Assembly: GCA_025331445.1 (NCBI GenBank) | Contig: JAIWNE010000284.1 | Coordinates: forward strand, 1 to 10,261 | Length of the DNA stretch: 10,261 nt | Reading direction: 5' to 3' | DNA from: Blakeslea trispora | Taxonomy: Eukaryota; Mucoromycota; Mucoromycetes; Mucorales; Choanephoraceae | In this document: positions 1-8,455 of the stretch, one piece after another | Layout: every line of letters begins with the position of its first letter | Position numbering within the stretch: position 1 is the first letter of the stretch | Made by a program: the position numbers and the translations under genes | The notes under the pieces: generated by a model | Databases searched by the model: none | What the model was told of the DNA's origin: nothing | Seen by the model: the letters and a program-made list of their open reading frames with translations, nothing else

Positions 1-323
1 TTGTGAATACTATTTCACATGCCTCCCCTCTGGCAATTTGTACGATTGGTATCTGGCTCAAGACCTATGTTAAGCTGTCAACATCTGATAGCAGAGTCTC
101 TGTCCGGTCGCTTGCCTCCTCTCTCGCCTTACGCATGGGAATACCAAAAGAAGACGTGGTCACAATGGGTAACTGGGCAAACTCTCAGGTCTTTGAAGCT
201 CATTACCGCCGCGAACATTTGAGTCAATTTGATTTCACCAATTCTCTGTTGTCTTTGTCGGCTGAAGATATTGAGGTTGATGAACAATTCTTTGACGCAG
301 TTGATACTTTAAACTCTGAATAA
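1..323 (+). CDS. DIRS tyrosine recombinase, C-terminal fragment (left-arm copy, open at window edge)
   Basis: This is the last ~106 residues of a DIRS-type tyrosine recombinase, the enzyme that integrates the circular cDNA. The frame is open from the window edge to a TAA at 321-323, so the gene starts outside the window. It contains the C-terminal catalytic block: VRSLASSLALRMGIP (the second catalytic Arg), GNWANS (the position that is usually His or Trp), and FEAHYRR, whose Tyr is the expected nucleophile. The His of the usual HxxR motif appears to be Val (VSVR), in both copies. The 1-323 stretch is the mirror image of 4691-5011, but here the frame is uninterrupted, whereas the right-arm copy has two one-base deletions. 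The stop codon is the first three bases of the terminal repeat. The family assignment is firm; activity is unknown. Confidence 0.8.
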   Translation, partial: VNTISHASPLAICTIGIWLKTYVKLSTSDSRVSVRSLASSLALRMGIPKEDVVTMGNWANSQVFEAHYRREHLSQFDFTNSLLSLSAEDIEVDEQFFDAVDTLNSE

Positions 324-350
324 GCACAGATTACACAGTCTTATTTTGTA
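321..350 (+). repeat. 30-bp DIRS terminal repeat (left-arm copy)
   Basis: Identical to 8582-8611 and, in reverse orientation, to 4664-4693. It starts TAAGCACAG and ends TATTTTGTA. It marks the 3' end of the DIRS element whose recombinase tail fills 1-323, and it overlaps that gene's stop codon. Confidence 0.85.
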
Positions 351-830
351 TTCTAATGTCTAAAAGGCAATTTGGTAATCGTGGTCTCAATAAATTCTGA
401 GAGAAATTTATTTCGACACTCAGAATCAAAATGTTGCCGAAGTGAAGGCAGAAAATGTGGTTAACCCCACCCATACTTCTTGGCTCAATCATTTGAAGAA
501 CTTATTCTGAATACTTAACCCACCCTGAAAAAAAAAAAATTTGAATTCTTATCCCTATGCTTGCTTTTCAAGATATAAGGAAGAAAGGGATTTAAAATTT
601 TATTACTATATTTATATGAAAATAAAGCGTGGCTCTGAGAGCATTAACCACATTGGAAGCCGAAACGAAGGCAACTGAGATTGTTTTAGGTACGACAAGC
701 AATCAAACATTTCGTTGTCACTTGTCAGCATTGTTTCACCTTGAACTAATGCACCCCATTTCCCTTTTTAATCACATTTATTTTGCATAAAATAATGAAA
801 TTTTATCCCCCCAATTTGGGCCCGTTGCAA

Positions 831-849
831 TCTAACGGGAGTCTCGCTT
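831..849. repeat. 6-bp stem hairpin CCCGTT/AACGGG (left arm)
   Basis: CCCGTT (831-836) pairs with AACGGG (844-849) across GCAATCT. It is GC-rich in an otherwise AT-rich stretch and immediately follows CCCAATTTGGG. It is preserved exactly in the right arm (4175-4193). Role unknown. Confidence 0.45.
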
Positions 850-1082
850 AAACTTTTTCAATTTTTGGCTGTCTTCGGCCAAACTTATTTTCAGCGGAAT
901 TTTACTCTCTTTTTCACCTTTTTTTGACTTAGAAAAAACAGCTTGGATACTTTTTTCCATCTACGCCTTCAAAATCTCACTATAACCTCATTCAATGTCT
1001 CTAATCATGATGCAGCAAAAAAAAAACCCCCCGACACTTTCTTCATTCATTTAACATAAAACTACGCATAAAGCGAAAAGTG

Positions 1083-1118
1083 TTTGTATATACAAAGAAA
1101 TGTATTTGTAATTACAAA
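1083..1118. repeat. Twin 14-bp perfect palindromes (left arm)
   Basis: TTTGTATATACAAA at 1083-1096 and TTTGTAATTACAAA at 1105-1118, 8 nt apart. Both are perfect palindromes with the same TTTGTA/TACAAA half-site. They lie about 70-100 nt past the stop codon of the minus-strand gene, so they would fall in its 3' flank. They could be protein-binding sites, RNA hairpins or chance in AT-rich DNA. Confidence 0.6.
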
Positions 1119-1186
1119 AAAAAAACCGGGGATTCAGAACATATACGATTTTGGACTCATCAATAGCCATGGCCCTTTGACTCTTT

Positions 1187-1986
1187 CTACTTCTTTCCTT
1201 CTTCTGAGATCATTATTGGTGCCTTCAATTCTTGCAAGCTTTTGTATTGACTTATGGTCAAGTACCTCTGGTATTCATCAGCGTATTGCTTGTTGTTGAG
1301 ATTTAGGATATTGGATACACTAAGCCTATTCTATCTCGTTAGTACATACTCAGCCATACTTATACAATCATACTTTAACATACATTTCGACAAGTGATCA
1401 GCGTGTCAAAAGTCATCAAGTACTTGCAAGTCATAACTTGTAAGCACTCCTTCAGTGATCTGCCTTCCTTTGATTCTAGTGAAGAGATTTCTTCTAGCAC
1501 TTGTTTGACACTTCGAACTCTTCTCCCTTGAACTAACATAGACAAGATTTTTTTTTGCTACCGACACTGTAATGGAAGATAATTCAGAAAAAAGAGAAAC
1601 CATCCTTACCTTTGCCTCGCACCACCGAAACAATCTTGCACCAAGGCAATCTACTTCTATTAACTATAAATCGGTGTATAAGCAAAAGAGTTTGTTTGAT
1701 AGTATGCAGCAACACTTACATTAATCTGGTACAGCTGCTTCCAGACTTCATCTTACTCTACACAATGCTCTTTCGCTAGCATTGCCGACTTGCTTTCTTT
1801 TCTAAGTGCTTCCTTGTATCGTTTGACCCAAGTTGCTCTTAGTTTATCCCATGAATTGTATATATTTGTTGATACAATCAAATCTTCATGCTTAGAAACA
1901 AATTCTTTTAGGGAGTAATCAACAACAGAATTGTCGCGCAGGAAGTCAGTGAGTTCTATAAAAAAGTCAGGACGCTGCAGAGTCAT
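1187..1986 (-). pseudogene. Putative four-exon gene of unknown function (left-arm copy)
   Basis: Not recognised. Proposed exons on the minus strand are 1986-1720, 1650-1610, 1566-1384 and 1330-1187. The introns are 69, 43 and 53 nt. Intron 1 starts GTAAGT and ends AAGTAG; intron 2 starts GTAAGG and ends TTACAG; intron 3 starts GTATGT, contains TACTAAC and ends GATAG. Joining them gives about 211 codons, beginning MTLQRPDFF and ending ISEEGKK-stop. The protein is charged and probably helical, rich in Lys, Glu and Leu, with no signal peptide or membrane segment seen. Two defects exist: an in-frame TAA at codon 78 (after EHCVE), and one A too few in the A9 tract of exon 3. Without intron 2 a different frame stays open to about 1406, so that intron is the weakest part of the model. 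The nearest upstream in-frame ATG is cut off by a TGA. It could be a captured host gene or a transposon accessory gene. Confidence 0.45.
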
Positions 1987-2473
1987 GTCTCATTGTAATT
2001 TACCTTTAGAACCAATGTAAAACATGTATAAATCTTAATGCAAGTCAATATAGTATAATAGTAATAGTGAGGGGCCAAGAGATGAATCAATAAATAAAGT
2101 AGTAATAGATGAAGGAATAAAGGAATAAAGCAAACATTTCATCTTTTTTGGCTGCAAAACTTGCGCAGCAAACAGCATGAAACAGATATTGACTTGCTAA
2201 GTCACAGAACGATTTTCCTATTAGAAATTTTGGCTAAACTAACTGAATGCCCTAGGTTTTCTATTATGTTGATGTTTGATTATACACTCGTCATATGGTC
2301 GATGTTTGTGACAATCTGCCAACTTTGTTTTTATTGATGTTTCAAACAGTCTGTGTACTGTAAACGATAAAAAGAAAGTAGAAGAGATGAAAGAGTAGAT
2401 ATACATTCAGAAAGCTTCACTCCAAAACTTTTTGAATATATCTCTATAGGTTGCCATTTACTTTTTTTTTTTT
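1987..2473. other. Inner non-coding part of left arm
   Basis: About 490 nt with no ORF or RNA gene seen. It is AT-rich and would be the upstream region of the minus-strand gene at 1187-1986. A TATA-like stretch lies around 2050-2062, but no transcription start can be assigned. The stretch ends in T12 at the palindrome centre. Confidence 0.55.
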
Positions 2474-2528
2474 AATAGACAACATGATATGTGTTTATTC
2501 TATTCTATAAGAAAATCGGAACTAAAGT
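2474..2528. other. 55-nt unpaired centre of the inverted repeat
   Basis: AT-rich sequence between the T12 and A16 tracts. It is the only part of 1-5011 without a mirror copy. It holds no ORF and does not resemble the SMRTbell hairpin adapter as I remember it. Such a short spacer would let the arms form a hairpin or cruciform in single-stranded DNA. Confidence 0.85.
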
Positions 2529-3025
2529 AAAAAAAAAAAAAAAAGTAAAATGGCAACCTATAGAGATATATTCAAAAAGTTTTGGAGTGAAGCTTTCTGA
2601 ATGTATATTACTCTTTCATCTCTTCTACTTCTTTTTATCGTTTACATAGTACACAGACTGTTTGAAACATCAATAAAAACAAAGTTGGCAGATTGTAGCA
2701 CAAACATCGACCATATGACGAGTGTATAATCAAACATCAAACATAATAGAAAACCTAGGGCATTCAGTTAGTTTAGCCAAAATTTCTAATAGGAAAATCG
2801 TTCTGTGACTTAGCAAGTCAATATCTGTTTCATGCTGTTGCTGCGCAAGTTTTGCAGCCAAAAAAGATGAAATGTTTGCTTTATTCCTTTCATTCCATTC
2901 ATCTATTACTACTTTATTTTATTGATTCATCTCTTGGCCCCTCACTATTACTATTATACTATATTGACTTGCATTAAGATTTATACATGTTTTACATTGG
3001 TTCTAAAGGTAAATTACAATGAGAC
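2529..3025. other. Inner non-coding part of right arm
   Basis: Mirror of 1987-2473, with no gene seen. It starts with A16 and ends just before the ATG at 3026. An ATG about 40 nt upstream of 3026 is in the same frame but meets a TGA after 11 codons, so 3026 is the first usable start. Confidence 0.55.
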
Positions 3026-3827
3026 ATGACTCTGCAGCGTCCTGACTTTTTTATAGAACTCACTGACTTCCTGCGCGACAATTCTGTTGTTGATTACTCC
3101 CTAAAAGAATTTGTTTCTAAGCATGAAGATTTTGATTGTATCAACAAATATATACAATTCATGGATAAACTAAGAGCAACTTGGGTCAAACGATACAAGG
3201 AAGCACTTAGAAAAGAAAGCAAGTCGGCAATGCTAGCGAAGAGCATTGTGTAGAGTAGAAGATGAAGTCTGGAAGCAGCTGTACCAGATTAATGTAAGTG
3301 TTGCTGCATATATCAAACAAACTCTTTTGCTTATACACCGATTTATAGTTAATAGAAGTAGATTGCCTTGGTGCAAGATTGTTTCGGTGGTGCGAGGCAA
3401 AGGTAAGGATGGTTTCTCTTTTTTCTGAATTATCTTCCATTACAGTGTCGGTAGCTAAAAAAAAATCTTGTCTATGTTAGTTCAAGGGAGAAGAGTTCGA
3501 AGGTGTCAAACAAGTGCTAGAAGAAATCTCTTCACTAGAATCAAAGGAAGGCAGATCACTGAAGGAGTGCTTACAAGTTATGACTTGCAAGTACTTGATG
3601 ACTTTTGACACGCTGAATCACTTGTCGAAATGTATGTTAAAGTATGATTGTATAAGTATGGCTGGTATGTACTAACGAGATAGAATAGGCTTAGTGTATC
3701 CAATATCCTAAATCTCAACAACAAGCAATACGCTGATGAATACCAGAGGTACTTGACCATAAGTCAATACAAAAGCTTGCAAGAATTGAAGGCACCAATA
3801 ATGATCTCAGAAGAAGGAAAGAAGTAG
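3026..3827 (+). pseudogene. Putative four-exon gene of unknown function (right-arm copy)
   Basis: Mirror copy of the gene at 1187-1986. Proposed exons are 3026-3293, 3362-3402, 3446-3631 and 3684-3827. All intron signals are kept: donors at 3294, 3403 and 3632, acceptors ending at 3361, 3445 and 3683, and TACTAAC just upstream of the last acceptor. Exon 4 is 144 nt in both copies and encodes a stretch containing NNKQYADEYQRYL. Exons 1 and 3 differ from the left copy by one- or two-base indels (GATTTTG versus GATTTG, CATGG versus CATGGG, GCGAAG versus GCGAAAG, GAAGGTG versus GAAGTG), so this copy is frameshifted. It has no recognisable domain. Preserved splice signals beside scattered indels favour either a recent gene duplication or sequence errors. 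Confidence 0.45.
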
Positions 3828-4663
3828 AAAGAGTCAAAGGGCCATGGCTATTGATGAGTCCAAAATCGTATATGTTCTGAATCCCCGGTTTTTTTTTGTA
3901 ATTACAAATACATTTCTTTGTATATACAAACACTTTTCGCTTTATGCGTAGTTTTATGTTAAATGAATGAAGAAAGTGTCGGGGGGTTTTTTTTTTGCTG
4001 CATCATGATTGAGACATTGAATGAGGTTATAGTGAGATTTTGAAGGCGATAGATGGAAAAAAGTATCCAAGCTGTTTTTTTCTAAGTCAAAAAAAGGTGA
4101 AAAAGAGAGTAAAATTCCGCTGAAAATAAGTTTGGCCGAAGACAGCCAAAAATTGAAAAAGTTTAAGCGAGACTCCCGTTAGATTGCAACGGGCCCAAAT
4201 TGGGGGGATAAAATTTCATTATTTATGCAAAATAAATGTGATTAAAAAGGGAAATGGGGTTGCATTAGTTCAGGTGAAACAATGCTGACAAGTGACAACG
4301 AAATGTTTGATTGCTTGTCGTACCTAAACAATCTCAGTTGCCTTCGTTTCGGCTTCCAATGTGGTTAATGCTCTCAGAGCCACGCTTTATTTTTCATATA
4401 AATATAGTAAATAAATTTTAAATCCCTTTCTTCCTTATATCTTGAAAAGCAAGCATAGGGATAGAGAATTCAAATTTTTTTTTTTTCAGGGTGGGTTAAG
4501 TATTCAGAATAAGTTCTTCAAATGATTGAGCCAAAAGTATGGGTGGGGTTAACCACATTTTCTGCCTTCACTTCGGCAACATTTTGATTCTGAGTGTCGA
4601 AATAAATTTCTCTCAGAATTTATTGAGACCACGATTACCAAATTGCCTTTTAGACAATTAGAA
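3828..4663. other. Outer non-coding part of right arm
   Basis: Mirror of 351-1186, with no gene recognised. It contains the palindromes at 3895-3908 and 3917-3930, a G6-T10 tract near 3980-3997, the hairpin at 4175-4193, a T12 tract near 4477 and the 8-bp inverted repeat at 4587-4594/4612-4619. It runs up to the outer edge of the DIRS terminal repeat. Confidence 0.6.
3895..3930. repeat. Twin 14-bp perfect palindromes (right arm)
   Basis: TTTGTAATTACAAA (3895-3908) and TTTGTATATACAAA (3917-3930), mirror of 1083-1118. Both palindromes are exact in both arms although neighbouring homopolymers differ in length. Confidence 0.6.
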
Positions 4664-4693
4664 TACAAAATAAGACTGTGTAATCTGTGCTTA
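4664..4693 (-). repeat. DIRS terminal repeat, 3' end
   Basis: Exact reverse complement of 8582-8611 and 321-350. The TAA stop of the recombinase (4693-4691) is its innermost codon. Outer flank is GAA on the plus strand, different from the flank at 8612. Confidence 0.88.
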
Positions 4694-5655
4694 TTCAGAG
4701 TTTAAAGTATCAACTGCGTCAAAGAATTGTTCATCAACCTCAATATCTTCAGCGACAAAGACAACAGAGAATTGGTGAAATCAAATTGACTCAAATGTTC
4801 GCGGCGGTAATGAGCTTCAAAGACCTGAGAGTTTGCCCAGTTACCCATTGTGACCACGTCTTCTTTTGGTATTCCCATGCGTAAGGCGAGAGAGGAGGCA
4901 AGCGACCGGACAGAGACTCTGCTATCAGATGTTGACAGCTTAACATAGGTCTTGAGCCAGATACCAATCGTACGAATTGCCAGAGGGAGGCATGTGAAAT
5001 AGTATTCACAAACAGATTCGTGCAAGAGGAGGGCGCCTGAGACCGATAACGCAAGAGAGCATTGAGCGTAAGGATAGGGCACATCAATGGATCAGCGTGG
5101 GGTTTTACCGCGAAAGATTTGATAATGCGACGGTGACCCCGTTTTTCCTTTGGAGCGACGACATCAAAGAGCAGCTGTTGATTGTCTTGGACTACAACGG
5201 ATCCAAAAGGAATACGAGCCAAATCCGAAGGGCGTAAGAAGCAGACAAACGCAAGCAGAAAGGCGAGTTTTCTCTGCAGAGGTGCAAACTGCATTGTAGA
5301 GGGGTCTTCCATGCGCAAAGCACGGAAGGTGGGAGAGAGATCAATGGTGGGACGATGAATCCGGACTGGCGGGGCCAAGGCCTTCAGCGCATTCAGATAT
5401 TTGCTGATGTTGCCGCTTTGGAGAGAGAATTGGGATTTACGTGGAAGCGAGTTACAGCAGAGCGAGCAAGGAGAAGAGTTGCCACTTGGTACTTCTTCCT
5501 ACGATGCAGATCACTTAAGAAATTGATCAGGTCGTCAGAGTGAAAGTGTTCACGGCGACATGGTGGTGATGTGCCCACAGAACGAACAAGCGTTGAGCAG
5601 GCAAATAAGAGCGGTTTGTAGTGGTATCTGCTAAGAGTGATTCAATCAGAGATCC
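4691..5655 (-). pseudogene. DIRS tyrosine recombinase, full-length region, frameshifted
   Basis: Integrates the circular retrotransposon DNA by Tyr-mediated strand exchange. In order: an N-terminal helical DNA-binding part (LIESLLADTTTN near 5650, DDLINFLSDLHRRKKYQVA near 5535), box I with the first catalytic Arg (AFVCFLRPSDLARI near 5215-5260), then the C-terminal block with VRSLASSLAL, GNWANS and FEAHYRR near 4800-4920. The total of roughly 315 residues is normal for the family. Frame changes occur near 5545, near 5405 (between KAAT and ISKYLNALKAL), at 4983-4988 (CCC where the left copy has CCCC) and near 4755 (G where the left copy has GG). The start is not certain: the sequence just upstream still resembles the start of DIRS recombinases, so it may be fused to the preceding ORF. 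The HxxR His is replaced by Val. Confidence 0.8.
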
Positions 5656-7617
5656 TTGGTGTTGGCATTCAAGCCAGTTGAGGCTGCAAACCTAGACTTG
5701 ATAGCCTCCACGCGGAGAGTCTCCAAGTTGGGTTGTGCAAAGGATGTGGTGTCGAAGGGGTCTTGGTCGACACACAATTCGGTGGTAGAATGATCGGAGG
5801 AGCTACACTCAGGCGTAGCAGTAGAGGATACCAAAGAGCTTGAGTCCAGTATGGGACGATGATTGTCACCTGGCGAACACGATCGCGAAGAACTTTTTCG
5901 AGGCATCGTCCTATCAGATTCCAAGGCGGATTCATATAAGGGTTCGACAGCTTGTTCCAATCCATGGTCAGCGCATCCATCCAAATGGATCCTGGATCCG
6001 CCATCCAAGAGACGTACCTTGGTAGGAGGTGGGTCGTCCATCTGCGAACAGGTCTGTACAATGTGGCCCCAAAGACGATCCAATCCTTGGAATATCCACG
6101 GGTGAATCTGCCAAAGGTTCTTGGTGAAGAAGCGGCGAGACTCGTAAGTCTGCTATTCGTTCTGGACTCCTGGGACGTGTTGGGCTATGAGGAGATCCCC
6201 CTTTGGAGGCACCATTTCCAAAGTTCGATTGCCAGAAGAAGAAGGGATCTCGACTTCGTCCCTCCCTGCTTGTTGATGTATGAGAGAGAAGTGGTATTGT
6301 CCGTACGAATCAGCACTGTCATGTTCTTCAAGTTGGGAAACGTTTGTAAAGCTAGGTAAGCAGCTTGTAGTTCTCTCCAGTTGATCGACATGTTTGCTTC
6401 CGTAGGTGTCCAATAGCCATGTGCTAGTAGTGGCTGCTGGTTGTCCAGTGGTGCAAAGCAACCCCAACCCGTGTCGCTGGCATCGACATAGATTGTCTGG
6501 CTTGGGGTCTGAGCTATCAGGCTGCGGCCATTCCACACGTGTATATTGTCCTTCCACCACTGTAATTCCTGGGTGCAGGAGGGAGGCAGATGAACAGGGA
6601 CATCCCAATCTTTTCTGTTGAAGACTGATTCTGTCGTCAGTTGAAGAAGAAAGCGGGTGTACAGTCGAGCCGGCAGGATGGCAAATGTTGCTGCTTGGAT
6701 TCGCATCGTTAAGCTCATAACCACCCGAGGGGCTGAAATGGCTTCCGTAGAACCTGGCTGATCGACCTGCATAGATCCCTCAATTTCTTGGAGGAGAGAT
6801 TGGCTGTCATGTTCTCCGTGTTCAGGACAAAACCTAGCTGTTCCAAATGTTGAGTTGGCAATAGGACCGAATTCTTTGGATTGACAAGCCAACCCAGCTC
6901 CTGAAGTTTGCCCATAACCAAGGAAGTGTGATGTTTTGCCTGGTCCCTCCGAAGACGAGATGATGATCAAGTCGTTCCAGATACATGCTTAGTCGAATGT
7001 TGTGGGTACGAGCCCAAAGCAAGAGAGGCTTGGTTAACTTGGTTGAGGAGGAAAGGACCACTGAAAAGGCCAAAGGGAGTGGTCTTGAACTGATAGGTGA
7101 TTCCTTTCCAAATGAAACTGAAGAAAAACGATGTGAGGAAGGGTGAACTGGGATATGAAGAAACGCATCGGAGAGATCGATGGAAGTCATCCAATCGTGA
7201 AGTTGTAGGAGTCGAGATACGTCTTGGATAGTCTCCATCTTGAAGGTTGGACACACCACATATTTGTTCAGAGCCTTGAGGTTGAAGACAGGTCTGGACC
7301 CGCCTGTCTTCTTCGGGATTACAAACATAGAGCTGTAAAATCCCGGAATTTGTTGTTGATGGTATGGCACTACTTCGATTGCCTGTTTGTCTAGGAGAGC
7401 CGCTATTTCCTGAGACAGAAGCGGGTCCTGAGTCTGATCGAAGCAGATGATTGGTTTTCCGGCAGTGGTTGTGGGTGGAGGGGAATGGAACTGGGATTTG
7501 ATATCCTTCGCGAACGACGGAGAGCATCCAGTTGTTGTTGCAAATTGTCGTCCAGCCGGAAAGGAACATGAACAACCTTCCTCCTACCACGGAGCAGGAT
7601 GTTACTGCTTCTTGCAT
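5646..7617 (-). pseudogene. DIRS reverse transcriptase / RNase H / Dam-like polyprotein, frameshifted
   Basis: Makes element cDNA from RNA in the gag particle. The likely start is the ATG at 7617 (MQEAVTSC), overlapping the end of gag by 16 nt. RT motifs in order: VIPKKTGGSRPVFNLKALNK (~7330-7270), motif A SIDLSDAF (~7185-7160), motif B YQFKTTPFGL (~7100-7070), and motif C, which reads MYLERL because of one extra A at 6975-6976 where YLDDL is expected. RNase H follows with IYVDASDTGWG, NWRELQAAYLAL and IRTDNTTSLSYINKQ (its Asp, Glu and Asp), then LIAQHVPGVQNE. Downstream, LPRYVSWMADPG, MDALTMDW, NPYMNPPWNLIGR and VTIIVPYW match the domain that DIRS elements place after RNase H; its NPPW resembles motif IV of Dam-type N6-adenine methyltransferases. 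Frame changes occur near 7500, 7128, 7050, 6976, 6200 and 6150. Confidence 0.85.
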
Positions 7618-8455
7618 TGAAATGAGTGTTCTTGACGAACGGATTTGGTGCTCTGACGCTGAGAGAACGAGTTTTGTTGAGGCCGAGGGCCACTGTTGTT
7701 GTTGTTGTAGTTGGAGTGACCGCCCTGACCCATGGGCGGACCGTCTCGAAAAAACGGATTGTTCTTTCCTACATTAGGGCGGGAAGAAGATTGACTGCCA
7801 TTGCGCTTACCACGAGATCCAGCTTCTCGCATTGCTTTGTTTGCAGTAGTCTGCTGACTAATTGCTGATTGAAAGGCCTCTGAGGACATCAGATAGTTTT
7901 GGTTGCCATTTGATGGGGCTCTAAAGTTAGGGTTAACTGCCCTAAAAGCAATGTCCGTACGGGAAGAACTGATGCTGGCGTTCACATTCAGCATCAACGA
8001 ACGCAAGTCCTTGATGATATCAATAAAACGTTGAGATTGGTCATTGTGTATCTCATTGGTGCAGATTTCACTTGCGAGAATATCCAGAGGGCGGAACGCA
8101 CCCGAAAGAGATATTGTATGTGCTTAAGAGTGGCATCCTCTTTTGCTTGAGAGGTGTTCATACGATGCTTTGCTTCTGGATTGTGAGAGGTGGCTGATAA
8201 TTCAATTGCCTAATTGGTGGTATTTGTCGATCAAATCGCCACGTGCTTCGTCAGACAAGACTTCAGTGTTAAACAAGTCCGATCCAGTGAAAACTGGTCC
8301 TGAACTAAGAGGTCAGGTGTCCAATCGAAGCGAGGACGTCTGCCAAAAGAATGAAGGTGGCTTTGAGGTTCATCCTGTGCTACCAATTGTCGAAGAAGGT
8401 TTTGAGTTTCGAGTAATTGCTGACGCATTTGTTGCATTTCCTCGTCTGAAGTCAT
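7602..8455 (-). pseudogene. DIRS gag-like protein, frameshifted
   Basis: Presumed structural protein of the retrotransposon particle, judged from its position as the first ORF and from composition. The ATG at 8455 opens MTSDEEMQQMRQQLLETQ, a Gln/Leu-rich stretch that looks like a short coiled coil. The middle part (SDEARGDLIDKY, then NYQPPL, then LKHIQYLF and RPLDILASE) is spread over all three frames, with breaks near 8290, 8195, 8175 and 8110. The last 134 codons (8006-7602) are open and end in a low-complexity Asn/Gln/Gly/Ser tail (NYNNNNSGPRPQQN), perhaps for RNA binding. No CCHC zinc knuckle is seen. Expected length is about 280 residues. The family link rests on context more than on sequence motifs. 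Confidence 0.72.

Larger units (their letters stand above)
351..1186. other. Outer non-coding part of left arm
   Basis: No coding potential recognised. It contains an 8-bp inverted repeat ATTCTGAG/CTCAGAAT (394-401/419-426), an A12 tract near 530, and a hairpin CCCGTT/AACGGG with a 7-nt loop (831-836/844-849). It also has an A/C tract (A10 then C6) near 1017-1032 and two perfect 14-bp palindromes (1083-1096, 1105-1118). The end nearest 1186 would be the 3' flank of the gene at 1187-1986. Confidence 0.6.
1..2473. repeat. Left arm of a large inverted repeat (continues beyond base 1)
   Basis: The whole stretch reads as the reverse complement of 2529-5011. Base 1 pairs with 5011. Near the centre, GGTTGCCA at 2449-2456 pairs with TGGCAACC at 2551-2558. 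The arm ends in C then T12 at 2461-2473, and the partner is A16 then G at 2529-2545. Mismatches are few and mostly one-base indels, for example CCCC versus CCC near 27 and GG versus G near 256. The arm contains a DIRS tail, AT-rich non-coding DNA and the unknown spliced gene. Because matching has not stopped at base 1, the true arm is longer than what is visible. Confidence 0.95.
2529..5011. repeat. Right arm of the large inverted repeat
   Basis: Reverse-complement partner of 1-2473. It runs from the A16 tract through the second copy of the spliced gene and into the recombinase gene of the full DIRS element. Symmetry can be followed only to 5011 because the window begins there on the other side, so the repeat may include much more of the DIRS element. 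Confidence 0.95.

Noticed and set aside
1084..1299. 71-codon plus-strand ORF, with a 72-codon mirror at 3715-3933
   Set aside because: It is antisense to exon 4 of the proposed spliced gene and its 3' flank. Its start lies in the palindromic AT tract. No conserved features.
2474..2528. Sequencing adapter at the palindrome centre
   Set aside because: The spacer is AT-rich and does not resemble the SMRTbell adapter as I recall it. Other artefact routes remain open.
4690..5000. Internal complementary region of the DIRS element
   Set aside because: I looked near the recombinase end for sequence matching the outer edges of both terminal repeats and found none long enough to claim.
5840..6621. 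Plus-strand ORFs of 61-135 codons
   Set aside because: They are antisense shadows of the RNase H and Dam-like region, whose motifs are clear on the minus strand.
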